A stretch of DNA of 64,000 nucleotides from Nitrosomonas sp. (GTDB lineage Bacteria; Pseudomonadota; Gammaproteobacteria; Burkholderiales; Nitrosomonadaceae), in assembly GCF_019635155.1 (NCBI RefSeq), contig NZ_JAHBZY010000011.1, forward strand, positions 1 to 64,000, read 5' to 3'. The notes beneath the pieces were generated by a model, which was given only the letters and a program-made list of their open reading frames with translations, was not told the DNA's origin and made no database searches. Positions within the stretch are counted from its first letter, which is position 1, and every line of letters begins with the position of its first letter. Of this stretch, positions 36,565-47,391 are shown piece after piece. A program made the translations under genes and the position numbers.

Positions 36565-37932
36565 TTAACCAGTAATAAGCCGATTGATATCATTATAAAT
36601 GGCAAAAGTCATTAGCATGAGTAGCATGGTCAAGCCGATCTTCTGTCCGATTAACATGGCTTTATCTGAGAGAGGACTGCCTTTTACAATTTCAATAAGA
36701 TAGTACATTAAATGACCACCGTCCAAGATCGGGATTGGCAATAAATTGAGAACTCCGATGCTGACGCTGATCAATGCAAGAAACGCCAAGTAGGATACCA
36801 ACCCCATTTGAGCCGATTGACCGGCATAGTCGGCGATTGAAATCGGACCACTAACATTCTTCCAAGATACATCGCCAGTGATCATTTTACCAAGCATTTG
36901 CAATGTCAGAACAGTTGTTTCCCATGTTTTCAAGATAGCTTTGTGCAACGATTGGCCGGTCGGGTAGCTGACTGTGACAAGTAGCGCATCGATTTCAGCT
37001 TGATTCACAACTGGTGCAACGCCTATTTTACCGACTTGAACGCCACTTTCAGTGGTTGTTTCAGGTGTTACCGTGAGGGTGATCATTTGACCGTGGCGCA
37101 AGATTTCCAATTCAAGCATTTTTCCAGGATTTGATCGGATCTCTTTAACAAAATCCATCCAAGTCAGGATTTCGGTATGGTTGGCGGCGATGATTTCGTC
37201 ACCCGCCTGCAAGCCGGCGCGAGAACCAACGCCATCCGCAATCACTTGCCCGATAATGGGATCGAATACTGGCTGGTAGCTTGTTAAGCCGATGATTCCC
37301 GGAAAATTTTCATTGAGCTTATTCGGGTCTATTTGACTTAAATTCAGTTGACGCCAATAGGTGCTACCATTTTTATCGATGGTTTGGATTTTTACATTGG
37401 GGGATTGGTCAACCGCATATCGCAATAATGTCCAGCGTACATCCTGCCAACTGGAAACGGGTTCGTCTTCGATCTGAGTAATCGTTTCACCTTCTTCAAA
37501 GTTCGCATAAGCTGCAGGACTTCCGGATTCGACCGGTCCAAGGATGGGTTTCATTCCATGGACACCGAGGATAAAAAGCAACCAGTATAAAACAATCGCC
37601 AACAGGAAATTGGCGATGGGACCGGCGGCTACGATCGCAAAACGCCGGCCGACCGGTTGACGGTTAAAAGCACGGGGTAAATCCGCAGCAGCAACTCTGC
37701 CTTCATTCTCATCGAGCATTTTGACATATCCGCCCAGAGGAATGGCAGCGATCACCCATTCTGTGCGATCTTTTCCCCAATATCGCCGAAAAATGGGTTG
37801 CCCAAAGCCGATACAAAATCGTAAAACTTTTACACCATTCCATCGAGCAACCAGATAGTGGCCAAATTCATGGAACGTGATTAAGATGCCAAGAGCAAGA
37901 ACGAAAGAAATGATGGTGTAAGTTATCGACAT
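36565..37932 (-). CDS. rseP: Site-2 zinc protease RseP
   Basis: A 455-aa inner-membrane protease. HEFGHYLVARW (about residue 21 onward) is the zinc site, a tandem PDZ region runs from about 110 to 290, and LLPIPILDGGHLMYYL is the third metal-ligand motif. It cuts anti-sigma factor RseA after a first cleavage in the envelope stress response. It lies directly upstream of bamA. Confidence 0.96.
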   Translation of the reverse strand: MSITYTIISFVLALGILITFHEFGHYLVARWNGVKVLRFCIGFGQPIFRRYWGKDRTEWVIAAIPLGGYVKMLDENEGRVAAADLPRAFNRQPVGRRFAIVAAGPIANFLLAIVLYWLLFILGVHGMKPILGPVESGSPAAYANFEEGETITQIEDEPVSSWQDVRWTLLRYAVDQSPNVKIQTIDKNGSTYWRQLNLSQIDPNKLNENFPGIIGLTSYQPVFDPIIGQVIADGVGSRAGLQAGDEIIAANHTEILTWMDFVKEIRSNPGKMLELEILRHGQMITLTVTPETTTESGVQVGKIGVAPVVNQAEIDALLVTVSYPTGQSLHKAILKTWETTVLTLQMLGKMITGDVSWKNVSGPISIADYAGQSAQMGLVSYLAFLALISVSIGVLNLLPIPILDGGHLMYYLIEIVKGSPLSDKAMLIGQKIGLTMLLMLMTFAIYNDINRLITG

Positions 37933-38087
37933 ATCAACTGATTAAGAAGGTAATACAAGTCGATGAAGGTTTCGCTGAGTGCATGTCTTTATTATTTTTA
38001 TGCATTGTGCTGTATGAACTCCGAATACTATCATTAATTGGAAAAAATGAAATCCAAACCCCTTGTGATCCGCGAATATTTTTTGCA

Positions 38088-39275
38088 TTATTGCAAAGTG
38101 GTCAGCCATTCATGCGCTTTCTCACGAGCAAGGCTATCCGTTCTTAATACATCGTCCAACGATGTCAGATCTTCCGGCTTGATCGTGCGCATTACATTTT
38201 CAATCATTATCGGAATGGCCGTGAAGGGCATACGCCTTTGAAGAAAGGATTCTACCGCGACTTCATTGGCGGCATTGAGCACTGCCGGCATATTGCCGCC
38301 AGTAGTCAATGCCTGGTATGCCAGCCTCAAGCATGGAAATCTATTAAAATCCGGTTCTTCAAAATCAAGTTGAGCGACTTTAAACATATCCAAAGCCGAG
38401 ACGCCACTTTCGATCCGCTCCGGATAACCCATCGCATGCGCAATCGGCGTACGCATGTCGGGGTTGCCCAGTTGCGCAATGACTGAGCCATCGACATAGG
38501 CAACCATCGAATGGATGACACTTTGCGGATGTACGACAACCTGAATCTTGTCTGCCGGAGCGTCAAACAGCCAATGCGCTTCAATGACTTCGAGTCCTTT
38601 GTTCATCATGGTGGCTGAGTCAACGGAGATTTTTTTCCCCATATCCCAATTGGGGTGTGCGCACGCTTGTTCAGGTGTTACCTGTTCCAGGGAATCGATC
38701 GGAGCGCAACGAAAAGGCCCTCCGGAAGCCGTGAGTAGAATGCGGCTGACTCCTGCAGTGGTAAAATCACCGTCGAATTGATGCGGCAGTGACTGGTAGA
38801 TTGCGTTGTGCTCACTATCAATGGGTAACAAGGCGGCACGGTTTTCTCGTACTAAATCCATAAAAATTCGTCCAGCCATTACCAGGGTTTCTTTATTCGC
38901 AAGCAATACTAATTTCCCGGAACGTGCTGCAGCAAAAGTTGGACGGATTCCCGCAGCGCCGACAATGGCGGCCATCACTGCATCAACCTCCGGCAGGGAA
39001 GCTACTTTTTCCAATGATTCTATGCCTGATAATATTTCGGTCTTGATACCATCCGCCCGAATGGCATCGGCCAATTGTTCCGCGCTTTTTTCATTCAGCA
39101 TGACCGCATAGCGCGGTTGGAAGCGGCGGCACTGCGAAAGCATTTTTTCAACATTATGGTTGGCAGTCAGTGCAAACGCTTGAAAACGGTCGGGATGACG
39201 CGCAATGACATCCAGAGTGCTGTCTCCAATGCTGCCGGTCGAGCCGAGTATGGTTATTTGGCGAATAGTTTTCAT
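38088..39275 (-). CDS. dxr: 1-deoxy-D-xylulose 5-phosphate reductoisomerase
   Basis: A 395-aa enzyme of the MEP isoprenoid route, converting DXP to MEP with NADPH. The nucleotide motif is [14 protein letters not shown]; active-site segments are [20 protein letters not shown] and [15 protein letters not shown]. Its start overlaps the cdsA stop by four bases (39272-39275). It is followed by a 155-base gap before rseP with no recognised element. Confidence 0.97.
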   Translation of the reverse strand: MKTIRQITILGSTGSIGDSTLDVIARHPDRFQAFALTANHNVEKMLSQCRRFQPRYAVMLNEKSAEQLADAIRADGIKTEILSGIESLEKVASLPEVDAVMAAIVGAAGIRPTFAAARSGKLVLLANKETLVMAGRIFMDLVRENRAALLPIDSEHNAIYQSLPHQFDGDFTTAGVSRILLTASGGPFRCAPIDSLEQVTPEQACAHPNWDMGKKISVDSATMMNKGLEVIEAHWLFDAPADKIQVVVHPQSVIHSMVAYVDGSVIAQLGNPDMRTPIAHAMGYPERIESGVSALDMFKVAQLDFEEPDFNRFPCLRLAYQALTTGGNMPAVLNAANEVAVESFLQRRMPFTAIPIMIENVMRTIKPEDLTSLDDVLRTDSLAREKAHEWLTTLQ

Positions 39276-40096
39276 GTTGCAGGAGAATAAAAAACAAGAA
39301 TGGCCAATATGGCAAATGGAAGGGCGGATATCAAAGCGTCGATTCGATCCAATATTCCACCGTGACCCGGTAATATGTTGCCGCTATCTTTAATACCAGC
39401 TTGGCGTTTGACTAATGATTCATATAAATCGCCGATAATGCCTAAAACAGCCAGTATTATCAGCAACGGTACCAATGTGAGCGTTAATGATTCTGTTTCT
39501 GACCAAAGATCCCATAGAAGGCCATAAATTAAAACCGCAACAAGCGCTCCCGCGACGCCTTCCCAAGTTTTATTGGGACTGATTTGAGGAGCTAGCTTGT
39601 GCTTTCCGAGGGATCGGCCGGTAAAATAGGCAGCAGTGTCAGATATCCAAATGGTTGCCATTAAACCCAGCAATAATAGCGGACTGATCGCGCGTAATTG
39701 ATAAAGTGCCACGCAAGTTGGTAACAGTAAAATCCAGCCAATCAGCATCCAGATGATAGGTTTTGTGATTGTATAGGATTGCTTCAGAAATAGCGGCGCC
39801 GCAACGATCCAGAAAATTGCCGATAAGCAGTATACCCAGATTAACTCCGTAGAGAGCGGGTTAATTTTTACAGCTTCGCTCACTTGAAGTAAAAGTTCGC
39901 CACCCAATAACGTAGTCAATAACATAAAAATAATGGTATTTCTTACGGAAAATTGCGCGAGCCGACTCCATTCGCGAGAACCAATCACTGTCAGTGCAAG
40001 TAAAACGATGGCCCAGAAGATATCTTGAAAATAGAATAATGCGGAAAGGAATAAAGGCAAAATGATACTTGCTGTCAGGATTCGGGTTTTAAGCAT
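39272..40096 (-). CDS. cdsA: Phosphatidate cytidylyltransferase
   Basis: A 274-aa membrane enzyme with about eight transmembrane segments. The signature near the C terminus, [25 protein letters not shown], shows the conserved charged residues. It makes CDP-diacylglycerol for phospholipids. It starts 13 bases after uppS. Confidence 0.96.
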   Translation of the reverse strand: MLKTRILTASIILPLFLSALFYFQDIFWAIVLLALTVIGSREWSRLAQFSVRNTIIFMLLTTLLGGELLLQVSEAVKINPLSTELIWVYCLSAIFWIVAAPLFLKQSYTITKPIIWMLIGWILLLPTCVALYQLRAISPLLLLGLMATIWISDTAAYFTGRSLGKHKLAPQISPNKTWEGVAGALVAVLIYGLLWDLWSETESLTLTLVPLLIILAVLGIIGDLYESLVKRQAGIKDSGNILPGHGGILDRIDALISALPFAILAILVFYSPAT

Positions 40097-40109
40097 GAAG
40101 AAACTCTAG

Positions 40110-40877
40110 TTAACCTTCAGCAGATAATACCATTTGCAGTTGTTCGCTGGTACGCCCGAATCGCCGCTCGCGTTGCTGATAAGATTGAATGGCCAGTTCC
40201 AGTTCTTGCGTGTCAAAGTCCGGCCATAAGGTATTAGTGAAATACAATTCGGTATATGCCAGTTGCCACAATAAGAAATTGCTGATTCGATATTCCCCGC
40301 CTGTGCGGATGAATAGATCCGGCTCGGGTGCATAGCTCATAGAAAGATATTGAGAGAAGGTATCTTCGTCAATATGAGCGGGCAATTCTCTTGACTGGGC
40401 CATCATTTTCCGCATTGCTTGCATGATGTCCCAACGCCCTCCATAGTTAGCTGCAATGGTAAATGTGAGCTGTGTATTATTGACTGTTAATTTTTCCCCA
40501 ATATCAATGAATTCAACGATTTTAGGTTCAAATTTGGATAAATCGCCGATGACTTTGAAGCGTATGCCATTTTCATGCAATTTGGATATTTCTTGCTCCA
40601 ATGCACCTAGGAAAAGCTGCATCAAAGAAGCGACTTCGTCGGACGGACGGCGCCAGTTTTCACTACTAAAAGCAAATAGCGTGAGGAACGAGACACCACG
40701 TTCCATGCACGCTTTGATTACACCACGAACAGTTTCCACGCCTTGTTTGTGGCCGGCAATTCTTGGCATGTAACGATTTTGCGCCCATCGCCCATTACCA
40801 TCCATGATAATTGCAATATGTGCCGGTACTGAGCTTGCTTCAGGAGGAGAGTGAGTTGAACCGGGGCCTTCAAGCAT
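40110..40877 (-). CDS. uppS: Undecaprenyl diphosphate synthase
   Basis: A 255-aa cis-prenyltransferase. [11 protein letters not shown] carries the catalytic Asp, FSSENWRRP is the second conserved block and [14 protein letters not shown] the third. It makes the C55 carrier for peptidoglycan and O-antigen. It follows frr by one base. Confidence 0.97.
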   Translation of the reverse strand: MLEGPGSTHSPPEASSVPAHIAIIMDGNGRWAQNRYMPRIAGHKQGVETVRGVIKACMERGVSFLTLFAFSSENWRRPSDEVASLMQLFLGALEQEISKLHENGIRFKVIGDLSKFEPKIVEFIDIGEKLTVNNTQLTFTIAANYGGRWDIMQAMRKMMAQSRELPAHIDEDTFSQYLSMSYAPEPDLFIRTGGEYRISNFLLWQLAYTELYFTNTLWPDFDTQELELAIQSYQQRERRFGRTSEQLQMVLSAEG

Positions 40878-40878
40878 A

Positions 40879-41436
40879 TCAGACAGCCATAAGTTCGGCT
40901 TCCTTGACCTGCAAAACCTTGTCGATTTCGGATATGAAACGATCGGTTAGTTTTTGTATTTCATCTTGTCCGCGCCGCTCATCATCTTCAGAAATTTCTT
41001 TTGATTTCAGCAATTCTTTTAAATGCGCATTGGCATCACGGCGGATATTGCGCATTGCAACGCGCACTGTCTCAGCTTCATGTTTTACGACCTTTATCAA
41101 ATCCCGACGGCGTTCTTCCGTGAGCGCAGGCATGGGAACGCGTATGGTGTCACCGACTGGCATCGGATTCAAACCTAAATCAGAATCCCGAATGGCTTTT
41201 TCGATTGCGTTAGCCATTTTTTTCTCCCAAGGAATGACGCCAATTGTACGGGCATCAATGAGATTGATATTGGCGACTTGGTTAATCGGAGTTTGCGCAC
41301 CATAATAATCCACTGTAACGTGATCCAGCAAGCCTGTATGTGCTCTGCCACTTCTCACTTTGCTCAAATCCACCTTTAATGCTTCCAGGCTTTTTTGCAT
41401 TTTCTGCTCAGCAGATTTTTTTACATCGGCAATCAT
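40879..41436 (-). CDS. frr: Ribosome recycling factor
   Basis: A 185-aa protein with the two-domain tRNA-like form: [25 protein letters not shown]-like [16 protein letters not shown] and the helix [16 protein letters not shown] chose the ATG at 41436 after AAAAGGAATAG; the frame is open 18 codons further up (41490) but without conservation. With EF-G it splits post-termination ribosomes. Confidence 0.95.
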   Translation of the reverse strand: MIADVKKSAEQKMQKSLEALKVDLSKVRSGRAHTGLLDHVTVDYYGAQTPINQVANINLIDARTIGVIPWEKKMANAIEKAIRDSDLGLNPMPVGDTIRVPMPALTEERRRDLIKVVKHEAETVRVAMRNIRRDANAHLKELLKSKEISEDDERRGQDEIQKLTDRFISEIDKVLQVKEAELMAV

Positions 41437-41486
41437 AGTATCTATTCCTTTTACAGCTATTCTCAAGCATTTCCGATTATTCAGAG

Positions 41487-42203
41487 TCAAACAGTTACCA
41501 AAGTCCCTTCACTTTCTCCCGTTATTATACGTCTAAGAGCACCGGTCTTAAAAATGCTAAATACGCTGAGCGGTAATTTCTGATCCCGGCATAATGTCAA
41601 TGCTGTTGCATCCATAACTTGCAGGTTCTTTGAAATGGCTTCATCAAATGATAATTTTTCAAAGCGGGTGGCATTGGGATTTTTGTTCGGGTCGCTGGTA
41701 TAGACGCCATCAACTTTTGTCGCTTTCAGCATGATATCAACATTCATTTCCATGCCGCGCAGCGCCGCTGCAGTGTCGGTCGTGAAGAATGGATTTCCCG
41801 TTCCTGCAGCGAATATTACGACTTTACCATCTTTCAAGTAACGTATTGCGCGGCCACGGATATAAGGTTCTACCACTTGCTCAATGCGTAAAGCCGATTG
41901 AATGCGCGGAACCATTCCGGCTAATTTCATTGCATCCTGCAATGCCAGAGCGTTCATGACTGTAGCTAACATTCCCATATAGTCTGCAGTAACACGTTCG
42001 AGCCCGTCATTCGCGGATTTCATGCCACGGAAAATGTTTCCGCCGCCCACGACGATAGCAATTTCAACTCCCAATTTGCTGACTTCGTTGACTTCGGCAA
42101 CAATCCTGCTCATAACCGCATGGTTTATTCCATATTTGTCTTCACCCATCAGGGCTTCACCAGACAATTTCAGTAAGATGCGTTTATAGACAGCAGCGGT
42201 CAT
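41487..42203 (-). CDS. pyrH: Uridylate kinase
   Basis: A 238-aa UMP kinase. [13 protein letters not shown] (phosphate binding), [10 protein letters not shown], and [16 protein letters not shown] are diagnostic. It makes UDP for nucleic acid and cell wall synthesis. It lies between tsf (32 bases upstream) and frr in the conserved order. Confidence 0.97.
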   Translation of the reverse strand: MTAAVYKRILLKLSGEALMGEDKYGINHAVMSRIVAEVNEVSKLGVEIAIVVGGGNIFRGMKSANDGLERVTADYMGMLATVMNALALQDAMKLAGMVPRIQSALRIEQVVEPYIRGRAIRYLKDGKVVIFAAGTGNPFFTTDTAAALRGMEMNVDIMLKATKVDGVYTSDPNKNPNATRFEKLSFDEAISKNLQVMDATALTLCRDQKLPLSVFSIFKTGALRRIITGESEGTLVTV

Positions 42204-42235
42204 TGATAGTGGATTCAGTCAGTGAAAGGGGGGCT

Positions 42236-43120
42236 TTAATTTTTTTGTCCCATCTGCGCTTTTACTTCTTCTGCGAAGTTTTCAATTTTTTTCTCTATTC
42301 CTTCGCCCACAACAAACATGGTGAAACCATTGACTGCGGCGGATTTTTTTGCCAGCAGTTTCTCTACAGTCTGTTCAGGATCTTTAACAAACGGCTGACC
42401 CAATAATGTTATTTCCGCAAGGTATTTTGTGATGCGGCCATCAACCATTTTCTCAACGATATTGGCAGGTTTGCCGCTCTCGGCAGCTTGTGCGGTGAAA
42501 ATCTGACGTTCATGTTCTAATACTTCTGCCGGTACTTGATCTTTCGATACACAGATCGGTTTGCTTGCAGCGATATGCATTGCGATATCCTTTCCTAAAA
42601 CGTCATCGTTGCCAGTATAGTCAACCATCACACCGATCTTGGTTCCATGGAGATAATAGGCCAATCGGCCTTCGGTTATGTGCCGTCCACTGCGCCGGAT
42701 ACTGATATTCTCTCCCAGCTTCATGATCAAAGCTTTACGGGCTTCTTCAACTGTTTCGCCATTCTGCAACGGGGTATCGCTTAATGCAGCGATATCGGTT
42801 AGATTTTTCATGGCTACCAGTTCCGCCAGATTCTTGGCAAAATTGATGATGTCGTCATTTCTGGCAACAAAGTCTGTTTCACAATTTACTTCGACCAACG
42901 CGCCGCATTTGTTATCCGCAGAAACGTATGCGCCAATCACGCCTTCGGCTGCAATTCTGCCGGCTGCTTTGCTCGCTTTAGCACCACTTTTAATGCGCAA
43001 CAGATCTTCTGCTGCTTTCATATCGCCATTCGTTTCAGTCAAAGCTTTTTTGCATTCCATCATACCAAGCCCTGTCATCTCACGAAGTTCTTTAACCATA
43101 CTTGCGGTAATTTCCGCCAT
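42236..43120 (-). CDS. tsf: Translation elongation factor Ts
   Basis: A 294-aa nucleotide exchange factor for EF-Tu. The N-terminal UBA-like domain has [19 protein letters not shown], and the EF-Tu-contacting segment is [14 protein letters not shown]. It is separated from rpsB by 200 bases that can fold into a structured RNA. Confidence 0.97.
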   Translation of the reverse strand: MAEITASMVKELREMTGLGMMECKKALTETNGDMKAAEDLLRIKSGAKASKAAGRIAAEGVIGAYVSADNKCGALVEVNCETDFVARNDDIINFAKNLAELVAMKNLTDIAALSDTPLQNGETVEEARKALIMKLGENISIRRSGRHITEGRLAYYLHGTKIGVMVDYTGNDDVLGKDIAMHIAASKPICVSKDQVPAEVLEHERQIFTAQAAESGKPANIVEKMVDGRITKYLAEITLLGQPFVKDPEQTVEKLLAKKSAAVNGFTMFVVGEGIEKKIENFAEEVKAQMGQKN

Positions 43121-43207
43121 ATTTGCTCCAGATACAGTAATGATTTATGAATAATTGCTGTCGAAAAAGCAATTTTTGAGTAGTTCGATTAACTCTAAGT
43201 ATTCTTG

Positions 43208-43281
43208 TTGCTGGCAAATTACCGATGATTTTTTTGAATCACCGGGAACGGTTTAATTTCTCTATCCCGAGTTGCCAGCAA
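43208..43281 (-). promoter_or_regulatory. Structured RNA between rpsB and tsf, attenuator candidate
   Basis: In the transcript, an outer 10-bp stem forms from TTGCTGGCAA (43272-43281 complement) and TTGCCAGCAA (43208-43217 complement). It encloses an inner 9-bp hairpin (8 of 9 paired; 43222-43230 with 43237-43245). No long T-run follows, so the structure more likely slows or attenuates tsf expression than ends it. Ribosomal protein S2 is known to control rpsB-tsf in other bacteria, but that site lies before rpsB. Confidence 0.5.
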
Positions 43282-43320
43282 TCACTAAGACTAAGAAGAA
43301 TGAATTGAAAAAGCGTTAAC

Positions 43321-44040
43321 TTATTGAGCTTCTTCACTCATTTCAACGATTTCTTGAATGGATTGATTGCGTCCTTCCAAGATGGCATCGGCAACACCCC
43401 TTGCATACAAGCGTATCGCTCTGCTTGAATCATCGTTTCCTGGGATTATGTATTGCAATCCCTCCGGATTATGATTGGTGTCGACGACTCCGATAACAGG
43501 GATTCCCAGTTTTCTCGCTTCAGTAATAGCTCCTTTTTGATAGCCCACATCAATCACGAAGAGTGCGTCCGGCAAGCCCTTCATTTCCTTGATGCCGCCC
43601 AAGCTGCTGTTGAGTTTGTCCAGTTCTCTTTGCAGATCGAGAGCTTCCTTTTTAACGAGTTTATCCAATGTGCCATCGTTAACCATCGTTTCCATGTCAT
43701 GGAGGCGTTTGATGGATTGTTTGATTGTTTTAAAGTTCGTCAGCATCCCACCTAACCAGCGCTGATCCACGTAAGGGGAGCCGCAGCGTGCAGCTTCTTC
43801 ACGTACGATGTCGCGAGCTTGCCGTTTTGTGCCGACAAATAGAATAACTCCCTTGTTTGCTGATAATTGGCGGACATGTTTCATGGCTTCTTCATACATC
43901 ACCAAAGTCTTTTCAAGATTGATGATATGAATTTTATTACGATGACCGAATATATACGGTGCCATTTTGGGATTCCAGAAGCGTGTCTGATGGCCAAAGT
44001 GAACGCCTGCTTCCAGCATTTGCCGCATTGTTACTGACAT
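43321..44040 (-). CDS. rpsB: 30S ribosomal protein S2
   Basis: A 239-aa protein with the usual start [33 protein letters not shown] and the conserved [13 protein letters not shown]. It is the first gene of the minus-strand run, behind a strong promoter about 130 bases upstream. A ribosome site AAAGGAG precedes it. Confidence 0.98.
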   Translation of the reverse strand: MSVTMRQMLEAGVHFGHQTRFWNPKMAPYIFGHRNKIHIINLEKTLVMYEEAMKHVRQLSANKGVILFVGTKRQARDIVREEAARCGSPYVDQRWLGGMLTNFKTIKQSIKRLHDMETMVNDGTLDKLVKKEALDLQRELDKLNSSLGGIKEMKGLPDALFVIDVGYQKGAITEARKLGIPVIGVVDTNHNPEGLQYIIPGNDDSSRAIRLYARGVADAILEGRNQSIQEIVEMSEEAQ

Positions 44041-44174
44041 GAATTTCTCCTTTAGGATTGAGCCTCCATTCGCGTTTTGCTATTTCCGGATTTAAATCGA
44101 AACAACAAAACTGAATGTGTGAATTTAATTTGACTTGCACGAATGCATTTAACATTTAATCAAACTAGCGCGCG

Positions 44175-44202
44175 ATTATAACATTTTCTGAAAGGTACTC
44201 AA
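44175..44202 (-). promoter_or_regulatory. Sigma-70 promoter of rpsB with GC-rich discriminator
   Basis: On the minus strand: -35 TTGAGT (44197-44202), 16 bases, -10 TATAAT (44175-44180), then CGCGCGC next to the expected start near 44168. A GC-rich discriminator is the mark of promoters repressed by ppGpp and fits a ribosomal operon. The leader would be about 128 nt, enough for S2 autoregulation. Confidence 0.7.
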
Positions 44203-44297
44203 GTTGATGCAAACCACTCGGGGTAGTTCTATCTATATGATGAACATCGCCTACATTGATTAAAAGCATTGTTCAATTTTGATTTTGAGAAAGACCT

Positions 44298-44312
44298 GAG
44301 ACAATTTGTCGC
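44298..44312 (+). promoter_or_regulatory. RegA/PrrA-type binding site upstream of regB
   Basis: GAGACAATTTGTCGC matches the RegA/RegR consensus GNG(A/G)C(A/G)TTNNGNCGC at every fixed position but one. It lies 75 bases before regB and 95 bases behind the rpsB -35, so it could serve autoregulation of regBA and perhaps redox control of rpsB. The consensus is from memory of the family literature. Nothing else is obvious in the 346-base divergent region except the rpsB promoter. Confidence 0.5.
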
Positions 44313-44386
44313 ATAGCCAAAATATAGAATTTGCGCTAATGTTCCAAGATTAACCAAAAGACAAAGTTTGTTGTAATTGCTATCGA

Positions 44387-45661
44387 ATGTTTAGTGATCT
44401 AAGTCAATCACCACTCAGTAAGAACCTGTATCGTTTGTTTCTGCTGCGGAATATCGCCATCATCGCGCAATGTCTCACATTCGCAATCGTTTATTGGACA
44501 ATTGATATTGTAATTCCTTGGACGGAAATGATTATTGTCGTTGTCTTATTGGCTTCGCTGAATCTGTTGACGTGTATTCGATTACGCCGGAAATGGCCGG
44601 TATCGCATTTGGAATTCTTTGTACAGTTGCTGATCGATGTTTTGGCGCTCAGCGCTTTATTATTTTTTAGCGGCGGCTCAACAAATCCATTTATCTCGCT
44701 TTATTTATTACCTCTAACCATTGCAGCTGCTACGCTGCCGTGGCGCTATACCTGGAGTATGGCGGCCATTACGATCGCTTGCTATACCCTATTGTTATTT
44801 GATTATGTGCCATTACCGCATGATCATAACAAGCATCTGGTCGAGTTTGCGTTGCATGTATCCGGTATGTGGCTGGCATTCGTCTTAAGCACCGTAATCA
44901 TTGCATGGTTTGTAGTAAGAATGAGCGCATCCATTCGGGAACGGGATCAGGATCTCGCCAAAGCGCGTGAACATGCCCTACGCAATGAACAGATCATAGC
45001 GCTCGGCACGTTAGCAGCCGGTGCTGCCCATGAGCTGGGTACGCCGCTGTCGACGATGGCTGTTATCACCGGGGAATTGCAGCAGGAGTATCGGGAGGAT
45101 GCTGAATTCCAGAACAGTATTCATATTCTTCGTGATCAGATTACGCACTGTAAGCAAACACTCACCCATTTGCTGGCTAAAGCGGGACAAAGCAGAACGG
45201 AACAGGGCAGTGAATTGCCGGTTGATGAATTTTTACGGCAAGTACTTGATAAATGGAAGTTGATTCGGCCTTCTGCAAAATTTACCTATCAAGCAACTGG
45301 CACGCAACCTACGCCGAAAATTATGGATAGTCAATTATTAAGCCAGTCACTGTTAAATTTGTTTAATAACGCCGCTGATGCATCTTCAGAATGCGTAACG
45401 ATCCATAGCAATTGGGACCATCAGATTCTGAATCTTGACATTATCGATGATGGCAAAGGACTGTCACCTGAAGCTTTGCAGCGCGCGGGAGAAGCCTTCT
45501 TTTCCAGTAAAGCGCCCGGACAAGGTTTCGGGATAGGTCTGTTTCTCGCGAATGCCAATATCGAACGTTATGGTGGCAGTGTCAGGTTATTTAATTTAGA
45601 GGATGGCGGTGCTTGCACGCAAGTCGTTTTGCCGTTGATTGGAAATCACGGACATGGATGA
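44387..45661 (+). CDS. regB: Redox-responsive sensor histidine kinase RegB/PrrB type
   Basis: A 424-aa membrane histidine kinase. Six transmembrane segments fill residues 20-190; within them GGSTNPF is the conserved ubiquinone-sensing heptapeptide of RegB. The H-box is AAHELGTPLSTM, and ITHCKQTL holds the Cys used as redox switch in RegB. ATPase motifs SLLNLFNNAADAS and GQGFGIGLFLANA follow. It senses quinone pool state and phosphorylates RegA. Its last codons overlap regA by eight bases. Confidence 0.92.
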   Translation: MFSDLSQSPLSKNLYRLFLLRNIAIIAQCLTFAIVYWTIDIVIPWTEMIIVVVLLASLNLLTCIRLRRKWPVSHLEFFVQLLIDVLALSALLFFSGGSTNPFISLYLLPLTIAAATLPWRYTWSMAAITIACYTLLLFDYVPLPHDHNKHLVEFALHVSGMWLAFVLSTVIIAWFVVRMSASIRERDQDLAKAREHALRNEQIIALGTLAAGAAHELGTPLSTMAVITGELQQEYREDAEFQNSIHILRDQITHCKQTLTHLLAKAGQSRTEQGSELPVDEFLRQVLDKWKLIRPSAKFTYQATGTQPTPKIMDSQLLSQSLLNLFNNAADASSECVTIHSNWDHQILNLDIIDDGKGLSPEALQRAGEAFFSSKAPGQGFGIGLFLANANIERYGGSVRLFNLEDGGACTQVVLPLIGNHGHG

Positions 45662-46214
45662 TCCGATTGTTATTGATAGTAGCGAGAAACCCAGTTTACT
45701 GATCGTTGATGACGATACCGTATTCTGTGAAGTATTGACCAAAGCTATGAAAAAAAGAGGCTTTGATGTCACTTGCGCGCATACGATTGACGATGCACTG
45801 AATTTGGCCGGGCAGTCGACGCCGGAATATGCGATCGTGGATCTTAAATTGTCCAGTGAATCCGGTCTGGTGTTGGTGGAAAAACTGCGGGCGCTGGATC
45901 CCGGGACCCGTATTGTGATGCTAACGGGGTATGCCAGCATCGCCACAGCGGTTGAAGCGATTAAACTGGGCGCTACCCATTATTTGGCCAAGCCGGTTGA
46001 TGCGGATCAAATTATGGCTGCTTTCGAGCGTATCACCGGCGAATCCAGCATACCGATCAGCGCGAATCCGTTATCGGTTGGCAGGTTGGAATGGGAGTAT
46101 ATTCAACGAATTCTCACTGAAAATGACAACAATATTTCAGTGACGGCCAGAATACTCAATATGCATCGCCGGACGTTACAACGCAAACTTGCCAAACGGC
46201 CGCTGAGAGAATAA
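45654..46214 (+). CDS. regA: Response regulator RegA/PrrA type
   Basis: A 186-aa regulator. The receiver has acidic LIVDDDTV, the phospho-acceptor Asp in AIVDLKLSSE and Lys in HYLAKPVD; the C-terminal Fis-like HTH is VTARILNMHRRTLQRKLAKRP, nearly invariant in RegA. I chose the ATG at 45654, overlapping regB by eight bases. It is expected to control energy, nitrogen and carbon genes according to redox state. Confidence 0.93.
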   Translation: MDDPIVIDSSEKPSLLIVDDDTVFCEVLTKAMKKRGFDVTCAHTIDDALNLAGQSTPEYAIVDLKLSSESGLVLVEKLRALDPGTRIVMLTGYASIATAVEAIKLGATHYLAKPVDADQIMAAFERITGESSIPISANPLSVGRLEWEYIQRILTENDNNISVTARILNMHRRTLQRKLAKRPLRE

Positions 46215-46221
46215 CAAGAGA

Positions 46222-47319
46222 TCAACCGGGGTGGATGGAAGCAATGATGCGGATATCTTCGCCGATTAACCGGATATCCTGAATTTTAAGCGCTATCTTC
46301 TGCTCAAGCCGCATGAGTTCGGGAAGCTTAACCATTCCCCGCGCCGTATCGCCGAGTAGATGTGGTGCAAGATAGATAATGATTTCATCCGCCAGCCCGG
46401 CTTCGATCAGAGCACCGTTGAGACCGCTTCCGGCTTCCACCAGTACTTCGTTGATTTCCAATTCGGCGAGTATGGCCGCCATTTTATATAAATCGACCGA
46501 TCCTGCAGCGTTCGGCAAGATAAATGTCCTGATGCCCAAGTTATCGAGCGCGGAGATTTTTTCCAGATCATGGCCGTTAGCCGTAAAGACATAAGTGTCA
46601 GTTTTACCTTGCAACACTTTCGCATTTAACGGTATCGCCAGATGACTGTCGACAATGATTCTTCCAGGTTGCCGCGATGTTTCGATATGCCGGACGGAAA
46701 GTTGCGGATCATCCGAAAGAATGGTGCCGATACCCGTCAGGATTGCGCAAGAACGCGCTCGCCACCGGTGTCCGTCGTGCCGTGCGGCTGCGCCGGTAAT
46801 CCATTGACTGATGCCATTATTTAATGCTGTTTTACCATCCAGGCTGGCGGCTGTTTTTAACCGGATCCAAGGTTTCTTACGCGCCATGCGCGAAATAAAC
46901 CCAATGTTGAGTGCTTCCGCTTGTGCTTGCAATAAGTCGGACTCCACAGTGATTCCCGCATGTTCCAGTAACGCACGGCCTCGCCCGGACACCATCGGAT
47001 TAGGATCCTGCATGGCCATGATGACTTGCGCAATACCTGCATCAACCAAGGCATTGGCGCATGGTGGCGTGCGCCCGAAATGGCTGCATGGTTCCAGGGT
47101 CACATAGGCGGTCGCACCTCGAGATGCTGCTCCAGCGTTCATCAATGCGTGGACTTCTGCATGCGGTTGTCCGGCTTTTTCGTGCCAGCCGCTGCCGACG
47201 ATCTGATTATCGCGAACAATAACGCAACCGACGCGTGGATTCGGCGCCGTGCTATAAAGTCCTTTTTCCGCCAAACGCAGAGCTTGGGACATAAATGCAT
47301 AATCGGCGGAAGAAAACAT
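46222..47319 (-). CDS. ribD: Bifunctional riboflavin biosynthesis deaminase/reductase
   Basis: A 365-aa two-domain enzyme. The N-terminal zinc deaminase has HAEVHAL and PCSHFGRTPPC; the C-terminal reductase has RLKTAASLDGKTA and LVEAGSGLNGALIEAGLADE. It carries out the second and third steps from GTP to riboflavin. The ATG could also be nine codons inside (47292). It converges with regA with a gap of seven bases. Confidence 0.95.
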   Translation of the reverse strand: MFSSADYAFMSQALRLAEKGLYSTAPNPRVGCVIVRDNQIVGSGWHEKAGQPHAEVHALMNAGAASRGATAYVTLEPCSHFGRTPPCANALVDAGIAQVIMAMQDPNPMVSGRGRALLEHAGITVESDLLQAQAEALNIGFISRMARKKPWIRLKTAASLDGKTALNNGISQWITGAAARHDGHRWRARSCAILTGIGTILSDDPQLSVRHIETSRQPGRIIVDSHLAIPLNAKVLQGKTDTYVFTANGHDLEKISALDNLGIRTFILPNAAGSVDLYKMAAILAELEINEVLVEAGSGLNGALIEAGLADEIIIYLAPHLLGDTARGMVKLPELMRLEQKIALKIQDIRLIGEDIRIIASIHPG

Positions 47320-47391
47320 CTGGGAAGCTATGTCTGAGCTACGATTCGTATGTGCGTTGAAAAAATTCCGTAGTGATGATGCATGGCTGAA

